From Balneolales bacterium (GTDB lineage: Bacteria > Bacteroidota > Rhodothermia > Balneolales > Natronogracilivirgulaceae), in the NCBI GenBank assembly GCA_007127665.1, contig SKYY01000039.1, positions 1 to 18,811 on the forward strand: a stretch of DNA of 18,811 nucleotides, in the 5' to 3' direction. A model generated the notes under the pieces. It worked only from the letters and a program-made list of their open reading frames with translations. It made no database searches and was not told the DNA's origin. How positions within the stretch are numbered: position 1 is the stretch's first letter; each line of letters starts with the position of its first letter. The position numbers and the translations under genes are program-made. This document shows, piece after piece, positions 14,205-18,811 of this stretch.

Positions 14205-15338
14205 TCAATTTGAGTCGTTCTCCTCTCTTGCTTTCTCACGCAATTCCTCCATACGTGAAAAACGATACAAGGAGATTTCCAATGGCAGATCCTTCTTTTC
14301 GGTAATGTGTGTTGCCAGGTGTGAAGCGACAAATTCGGAGTAAAGCAATCCTTTCGAGCCTAACCCCGCATATATATAGAGTCCTTTCTCCGCATAATGC
14401 TCTCCAACAATGGGGAGACGGTCGGGGGTAGTTGCACGGATTCCCGACCACTGACCGATACGCTGACATTGCGGATATAAATCAGGCAATAGCTCCAGGA
14501 GTTTCTGATCAAGAAGACCGGCGCCTTGCGCATCAGGGTTTTCATCGTGATAATGGTGCTCATAGGTGCTGCCCACGGCGATCGTATGATCATCTATGGG
14601 TGCCAGATACCCGTAAGCCGATATGGCGGGCAGGTTGCCGATATACTCCGGACTATGGTATATGGCCAGTTGTCCCTTGACGGAATTGAGTGGTAATTCG
14701 GACCAGTATTTGTTTTCCCTTGCCTTGAATCCCGTGGCGATCACCAGGCACGGTGCTGTAAAGCTGTTATTTTTATTTTGGAGTTTCCATTCACTCCCAT
14801 TATGAATGGAGTAGGGGCCTCCAAAAACAAATGTGACACCCGAATCTTTTAAATAGCGGTGATACGCCTGAAGATACTCTGGTGTGCGGACTGTTTTTCC
14901 TTTGCTCATGAACAGCCCTCCGGAACACTCTTTCAAATAGGGAATACGATCTTTTATCTCATCCGGTTCCAGCCACTCTATCCATCCCTTCGGCCAGCCC
15001 GTATGTCTGAGGGACTGACGAAAGTTTTCCGCCAGGTTTTCATCGATGGCAGGTCGCAATACACCATGCTGTAACCGGAGGTTGGTATCCGATATAGCAG
15101 AAAGCTGCTCCATACGCTTTTCCAGCAACCTGAAACTGGCTTCTGCATTCCAGACCATCCGGGCACGCTGGCCGGTTGCCGGATTCACCATCCCGGAAGG
15201 CACCCCGGAGGCACCATCACCGATCTGGTTCGCTTCGTACACCAAAACCTTAAGGTTCTGGTTTTTTTCTGCAAGTTGTGCCGCTGTCGCAAGACCGGCC
15301 AAACCACCGCCTGCTATGATGACATCGAATGTTTTCAT
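14205..15338 (-). CDS. FAD-dependent oxidoreductase of the DAO family, MnmC C-terminal-domain-like
   Basis: The 377-residue protein has an N-terminal dinucleotide-binding motif, VIIAGGGLAGLATAAQLAE (about 7-25), and the DAO fold. Segments in order: 'GASGVPSGMVNPATGQRARM' (about 43-62), IATGFKAREN, SVKGQLAIYHSPEY, YGYLAPIDDHTIAVGSTYE, RATTPDRLPIVGEHY and 'GLYIYAGLGSKGLLYSEFVA'. The last two resemble the oxidoreductase half of MnmC, which removes the carboxymethyl group from cmnm5(s2)U at the wobble position of certain tRNAs. In many bacteria the methyltransferase half (MnmD) is a separate protein; none is in this window. A generic amino-acid oxidase is the alternative. It is the last gene of the pncB-pncA unit, 74 bp after pncA, and converges on the barrel gene. 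No convincing terminator was found in the 146-bp gap. Confidence 0.82.
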   Translation of the reverse strand: MKTFDVIIAGGGLAGLATAAQLAEKNQNLKVLVYEANQIGDGASGVPSGMVNPATGQRARMVWNAEASFRLLEKRMEQLSAISDTNLRLQHGVLRPAIDENLAENFRQSLRHTGWPKGWIEWLEPDEIKDRIPYLKECSGGLFMSKGKTVRTPEYLQAYHRYLKDSGVTFVFGGPYSIHNGSEWKLQNKNNSFTAPCLVIATGFKARENKYWSELPLNSVKGQLAIYHSPEYIGNLPAISAYGYLAPIDDHTIAVGSTYEHHYHDENPDAQGAGLLDQKLLELLPDLYPQCQRIGQWSGIRATTPDRLPIVGEHYAEKGLYIYAGLGSKGLLYSEFVASHLATHITEKKDLPLEISLYRFSRMEELREKAREENDSN

Positions 15339-15412
15339 ACTTTTTTGTTACAATTCTTCATCTGTAAAACTCCGTTTCCAGGTTCATCCAGGGGACGGAA
15401 CTCTTTTGGATG

Positions 15413-16051
15413 CTATATCCGATGCAATAGGGTGTCGGAGGAGAGCACACGGGCTCCTGCACCGACCATTTCCTGCCATGCCTGTTCAAGCGAGCCATCC
15501 AAATCAATCCCGCGGACAGCATCTTCAACTACATTGACATGGAAGCCTTCTTTGATGGCATCCAAAACAGTCCATTTTACACAAAAATCTGCTGCTAATC
15601 CAGTCACATAAAGTGTATCTATTTTCCTGTTTCGCAGGTACCCGGTCAGACCTGTGACCGTCTGCTGGTCATTCTCAAAAAAGGCGGAATAGGAGTCAAT
15701 CTGCTTGCGGAAACCCTTGCGCAGGATGAGCTGGCTCCGGCTGGTGTCCAGGCCGGGGTGAAATGCGGCGCCTTTCGTGCTCTGCACACAATGATCAGGC
15801 CACAGAACTTGATTCCCGTAGTCAACGGAAATTATATCGTACGCCTTTTTACCTTTGTGCGAAGAGGCAAATGAATGATGTCCGGCTGGATGCCAGTCCT
15901 GGGTGTGCAGAACTACTTCAAACAACCCGGAAAGCCGGTTGATTACCGGTACCACCTGATCCCCCTCAGGGACAGCCAACGCCCCTCCGGGACAAAAATC
16001 ATTTTGAACGTCGACGACCAGGAGCGCATCTGTTACTTTTTTTGCATTCAT
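15413..16051 (-). CDS. pncA: Nicotinamidase (pyrazinamidase/nicotinamidase)
   Basis: PncA deamidates nicotinamide to nicotinic acid and ammonia in the cytoplasm, the first step of Preiss-Handler salvage from nicotinamide. The 212-residue protein is of normal length for this isochorismatase-like family. The catalytic triad is visible: Asp14 (LVVDVQNDF), Lys112 (ILRKGF) and the nucleophile Cys157 (GLAADFCVKWTVLDA). Candidate metal ligands are Asp52 and His54 (TQDWHPAGHHSF), His58 or His59, and His87 (WPDHCV). It lies 105 bp downstream of pncB on the same strand, so the two successive enzymes are together. The ATG start has no strong ribosome binding site. Confidence 0.96.
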   Translation of the reverse strand: MNAKKVTDALLVVDVQNDFCPGGALAVPEGDQVVPVINRLSGLFEVVLHTQDWHPAGHHSFASSHKGKKAYDIISVDYGNQVLWPDHCVQSTKGAAFHPGLDTSRSQLILRKGFRKQIDSYSAFFENDQQTVTGLTGYLRNRKIDTLYVTGLAADFCVKWTVLDAIKEGFHVNVVEDAVRGIDLDGSLEQAWQEMVGAGARVLSSDTLLHRI

Positions 16052-16156
16052 AATATCCGTTTGGTTTTGTCAGTGTTCATTCGGGATACCCGCCAGTGTG
16101 CCTGATACTGTTTCACCATACTGTTTCATGGTTGCTATTTTCAATTTTGACAGCTT

Positions 16157-17590
16157 TTACTTCCGCAATTGCTCCATCAGATCGACCAGAGGATTATCCA
16201 GTACTACTTCATAACGCTCTGGCTCATTGAGACGTTTGATCTTTTCAGGCAGTCGGGCAACACGCGAGGCGCTGAATTCAGCGATGCCGGTAATATCCGT
16301 CGGTTGGGCCAGCGTCTTTCCGTTTTCCATGATGGTACTGCGGATTTGTTCGGATGTACTCTTGCTGGAGGGGACTCTTTTTGAGCTCCCGTCGCTATGC
16401 GGAATATTTTTTGGAGCCCGTTTCTTGCCGACCTCCCCCTCAGCAAGCCGGATCACATCCCGCATGAAAAAACCGTCTTTGTCAGATAGCCGATCAATTT
16501 CCTTGATTCCGGGGAGACTGCGCTTGGAAACCTCATCGGTGTACTTCATGGTTGGTTGTCCGTCCAGATCGCAGATTTTGTAGACACCCCCGAGAGCGCC
16601 GTCGGGATAGCCGGTGATTAACCGGGTACCAACTCCAAAGACGTCAATGGGTGCCTTCTTTTCCCGCAACTCGGCAATGCGCTGTTCGTCGAGTTGGTCA
16701 GAAACGGCAATGGCTACGTAATCGAGTCCGGCATCGTCCAGCATAATGCGGGCCTTGCTCGAAAGGGTAAGCGGGTTGCCGCTGTCAAGACGGATGCCTG
16801 TGAGGCGGTGGCCCTGCTCTTCGAGTTCCCTGGCAACCGTGATGGCATTGGGAAGGCCCGATTCAATGGTGTCGTACGTATCCACCAGAAGGATGGAAGT
16901 GTCAGGATAAAGCCGGGCGTACATCCGGAATGCCTCCAGTTCACTCTCAAAACACTGGATCCAGGAGTGTGCCATGGTACCGGAAACAGGAATTCCGTAG
17001 CGCTTGCCGGCAAGCACATTGGAAGTGGCATCGAACCCACCGATGGCCGCGGCCCGGGATGCGGCCACCGACCCGGCACCCTGTCCGCGTCGCAAGCCGA
17101 AATCCACCAGCTTGCATTCGCCGGCAGCCAGGCGAAGCCGCCGGGCCTTGGTAGCTATGAGCGACTGGAAATTGAGGATGTTAAGCAGAAGGGTCTCCAC
17201 CAGCTGGCACGATAGCAGCGAGCCCGTTACGGTGAGGACCGGCTGTCCCGGGAACACAACATCGCCTTCGCGAACGGACCTGATGGTCCCGTCAAAGGTG
17301 AAGCGCGAAAGATATTCACAAAAGGCATCTTCGAAACCTTTCTCACGCAGCCATGCAATCTCATCCGCTGTGAAGCGGTAGCGGCCAAGCACTTCCAGCA
17401 GCTCGGCCAGCCCTGCGAATACCACGAATTCGCCGGAAAATGGCGCTTTCCGAAAGAAAAAATCAAACGATGCCTGCTTGTTGTACAACCCGTTCCTGAA
17501 ATACCCTTGCCCCATGGTGATCTGGTAAAGGTCAGTGTACAAGGCGGGATCAGGAATTTCTTTTATGCCTGTAGCTTCGTTTGTATTCAA
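16157..17590 (-). CDS. pncB: Nicotinate phosphoribosyltransferase
   Basis: PncB joins nicotinic acid to PRPP, usually with ATP hydrolysis, to give nicotinate mononucleotide. It therefore acts directly after PncA, encoded next to it. The 477-residue protein shows 'YTDLYQITMGQGYFRNG' (18-34) at the N-terminus and 'VDFGLRRGQGAGSVAASRAA' (162-181). The GTMAHSW motif contains His208, in the position of the phosphorylated catalytic His. VDTYDT, RLDSGN and 'FGVGTRLITGYPDGALGGVY' (318-337) complete the phosphoribosyl and nicotinate sites. Residues about 388-412 are a Lys/Ser/Pro-rich low-complexity segment inside the C-terminal region that looks like a lineage-specific insertion. It starts at TTG 17590; no closer ATG or GTG fits the family N-terminus. 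Confidence 0.96.
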   Translation of the reverse strand: MNTNEATGIKEIPDPALYTDLYQITMGQGYFRNGLYNKQASFDFFFRKAPFSGEFVVFAGLAELLEVLGRYRFTADEIAWLREKGFEDAFCEYLSRFTFDGTIRSVREGDVVFPGQPVLTVTGSLLSCQLVETLLLNILNFQSLIATKARRLRLAAGECKLVDFGLRRGQGAGSVAASRAAAIGGFDATSNVLAGKRYGIPVSGTMAHSWIQCFESELEAFRMYARLYPDTSILLVDTYDTIESGLPNAITVARELEEQGHRLTGIRLDSGNPLTLSSKARIMLDDAGLDYVAIAVSDQLDEQRIAELREKKAPIDVFGVGTRLITGYPDGALGGVYKICDLDGQPTMKYTDEVSKRSLPGIKEIDRLSDKDGFFMRDVIRLAEGEVGKKRAPKNIPHSDGSSKRVPSSKSTSEQIRSTIMENGKTLAQPTDITGIAEFSASRVARLPEKIKRLNEPERYEVVLDNPLVDLMEQLRK

Positions 17591-17649
17591 GGTACGTTTG
17601 CCGTTTTAATGTAACTTTTTGTGTATTTATCGACCGGTTTTCACCTCAC

Positions 17650-17680
17650 ATAACATAGAGCAACGGGTTCGTAATTCAAA
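17650..17680 (-). promoter_or_regulatory. Candidate promoter for the pncB-pncA unit
   Basis: On the minus strand TTTG (17680-17677), a 19-base gap and TATGTTAT (17657-17650) resemble the Bacteroidota -33/-7 elements. The same bases also read as TTGAAT, 16 bases, TATGTT in sigma-70 terms. The leader to TTG 17590 would be about 50 bases. Motif evidence only. Confidence 0.3.
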
Positions 17681-17685
17681 ACATC

Positions 17686-17713
17686 TTGACCTATATTGTA
17701 AGAAATATCTTTT
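17686..17713 (+). promoter_or_regulatory. Candidate promoter for the exported-protein gene, divergent from pncB
   Basis: TTG (17686-17688), a 17-base gap and TATCTTTT (17706-17713, seven of eight matches to TAnnTTTG) lie about 20 bases before ATG 17735. It sits back to back with the pncB promoter candidate in a 144-bp divergent spacer. Motif evidence only. Confidence 0.3.
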
Positions 17714-17734
17714 TGAGACGGACAGCGTTTTTTT

Positions 17735-18385
17735 ATGACACAAAAACACCTGTATTTATTAGCTTTAACCACACTCATTGCGCTGACGGGACGGACAGTG
17801 GCACACGCCGGTGAATCTGTCCCGCCAATGGACGACCCACCGCCACCATCCAACGAGGCCATAGCCGCTGAAGAGACCGTACGCATGATACTGGAATGGG
17901 TGGATGCGGACGGGCTTGTTCGTCCGCCCGGATCCGAAAGCAGGGTGATTCCCGGACCCGTATATCTGGATATGGCCGTGCCACCCTCTGTTCGCGCACG
18001 CATTCACAGCGGGTTGATCGACGGTGGCATGCGCCTGGCCGCCGACCGGGAACAATACCACAGCATCCGCATACAGTGGCAGCCGGACAATATTATGGAA
18101 ATCCAGCGCGGGGCTGTCAACAGGCGGGTCATCCGGTCTGAGCTCTTCTTTTCCTGGCTGGATGGGGACCGGGAGATACAAAAAACATGGCAGTCATCGT
18201 TTACCCATGAGGATAAAATCCCGACGGGATACCTGGCCGCGGTGACCGGAACCTGGCCGCCGGCCACATTTCAACAGGAGTTGGAATCGGGCCGCCGTAC
18301 CTTGCTGCGCCGCATCGCCGAGCCGGCCGTTATCACCGGAGCGATAGCCGTAACCATTTACCTGCTATATAACGTCCGCAGCTGA
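17735..18385 (+). CDS. Exported protein of unknown function with C-terminal membrane segment
   Basis: The 216-residue protein has an N-terminal signal peptide (HLYLLALTTLIALTGRTVAHAG, cleavage near residue 25), a Pro-rich mature start (SVPPMDDPPPPSNEA) and a soluble middle. It ends in a hydrophobic segment (AVITGAIAVTIYLLY, about 197-212) followed by NVRS, which would place the bulk in the periplasm with a C-terminal anchor. The middle contains an SELFFSWLDGDREIQKTW segment and a GTWPPATFQQELE segment. No domain or catalytic motif is recognised. Its stop TGA (18383-18385) shares its final A with the ATG of the Ig-like lipoprotein gene, so the two are translationally coupled and probably act in the same envelope process. 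The frame is intact with codon use like its neighbours. Confidence 0.75.
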   Translation: MTQKHLYLLALTTLIALTGRTVAHAGESVPPMDDPPPPSNEAIAAEETVRMILEWVDADGLVRPPGSESRVIPGPVYLDMAVPPSVRARIHSGLIDGGMRLAADREQYHSIRIQWQPDNIMEIQRGAVNRRVIRSELFFSWLDGDREIQKTWQSSFTHEDKIPTGYLAAVTGTWPPATFQQELESGRRTLLRRIAEPAVITGAIAVTIYLLYNVRS

Positions 18386-18811
18386 TGTGCCTGATTGCAA
18401 CCCGCTGGACAACTATTATTGCGCTGCTTGTTCTGCTGATACTGGTGTATCAGTGCGCTACTCCTACGCAGCCAAGCGGCGGTCCGCCTGACCGTACACC
18501 TCCGCAAATTGAAGAAACCGAACCCGCAAACCGGACTACCATGTTCGACGGAGAACGTATCCGTTTCCATTTCTCGAAATACATCGATCGCAACAGTTTT
18601 CGCAACGCGTTTCGTATGGAGCCCGACCTCAACATCCGATACGATATCAGCTGGCGACGGCGTACGGCCACGGTGAGTTTCGAGGATCCCCTTCCCGACA
18701 CCACCACCATCATTTTCACCCTGGGCACAGATCTGTCCGATACGCGCAACAACCGTATCACCTCTCCATTCCAGCTGGCGGTCTCCACCGGACCCGATAT
18801 CGACGAAGGAA
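18385..18811 (+). CDS. Ig-like-domain lipoprotein (Ig_5/SbsA-type), C-terminus cut off by window edge
   Basis: From ATG 18385 the frame stays open for 142 codons to the right edge. The signal peptide is a lipoprotein type: IIALLVLLILVYQC with Cys24. The next residues, ATPTQPSGGPPDRTPPQIEE, are the characteristic beginning of Bacteroidota Ig-like lipoproteins (CA.....GGP.D.TPP). The 'NRTTMFDGERIRFHFSKYID' segment, 'TVSFEDPLPDTTTIIFTLG' and TDLSDTRNNRITSPFQLAV then match the bacterial Ig-like fold. These surface or periplasmic lipoproteins have no assigned enzyme activity. It overlaps the preceding gene by one base (TGATG). Confidence 0.85.
   Translation, partial: MCLIATRWTTIIALLVLLILVYQCATPTQPSGGPPDRTPPQIEETEPANRTTMFDGERIRFHFSKYIDRNSFRNAFRMEPDLNIRYDISWRRRTATVSFEDPLPDTTTIIFTLGTDLSDTRNNRITSPFQLAVSTGPDIDEG

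Overview
The window looks like a chromosomal segment of a moderate-GC Bacteroidota-group bacterium, most likely from the Balneolota/Rhodothermota side of that group. This is inferred from the gene families, not from a search. The pointers are a Bacteroidota-type Ig-like lipoprotein (Cys followed by a PSGGPPDRTPP stretch), a FadL/OmpP1-like barrel beginning with a conserved 'GYHATFINPANL' motif, a TonB-like energy transducer, several lipoprotein signals, few Shine-Dalgarno sites, frequent TTG/GTG starts, and upstream sequences resembling the Bacteroidota TTTG / TAnnTTTG promoter. No transposase, phage gene or CRISPR array is visible.

Layout, left to right. (1) 1-832 (-): the N-terminal part of an exported PQQ-repeat beta-propeller protein, cut by the window edge. 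(2) 1006-2978 (-): a LacI-family regulator followed by purC (SAICAR synthase), joined by a 4-base GTGA overlap. (3) 2979-3608: a 630-bp gene-poor region holding a strong minus-strand terminator-like hairpin, promoter candidates, a perfect inverted repeat next to the lacI start, and a separate long RNA hairpin upstream of the next gene. (4) 3609-8729 (+): phytoene/squalene synthase, an esterase-family protein lacking its catalytic Ser and His, a biotin carboxylase overlapping it by 11 bases, MurQ, and a small TonB-like protein. (5) 8886-8973 (+): tRNA-Ser(GGA). (6) 9258-14058 (+): a giant acidic lipoprotein and an adjacent outer-membrane barrel, a tight two-gene unit. (7) 14205-17590 (-): pncB, pncA and an MnmC-like FAD oxidoreductase; the first two form the nicotinamide-to-nicotinate-mononucleotide salvage pathway. 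(8) 17735-18811 (+): an exported protein of unknown function whose stop codon overlaps the start of an Ig-like-domain lipoprotein that runs off the right edge.

Most of the window is housekeeping metabolism (purine synthesis, isoprenoid/carotenoid, acyl-CoA carboxylation, cell-wall recycling, NAD salvage) plus envelope proteins. The points most worth a second look are the degenerate esterase coupled to the biotin carboxylase, the LacI-purC coupling with its structured leader, and the giant lipoprotein/barrel pair. I see no unambiguous new defence or mobile system.
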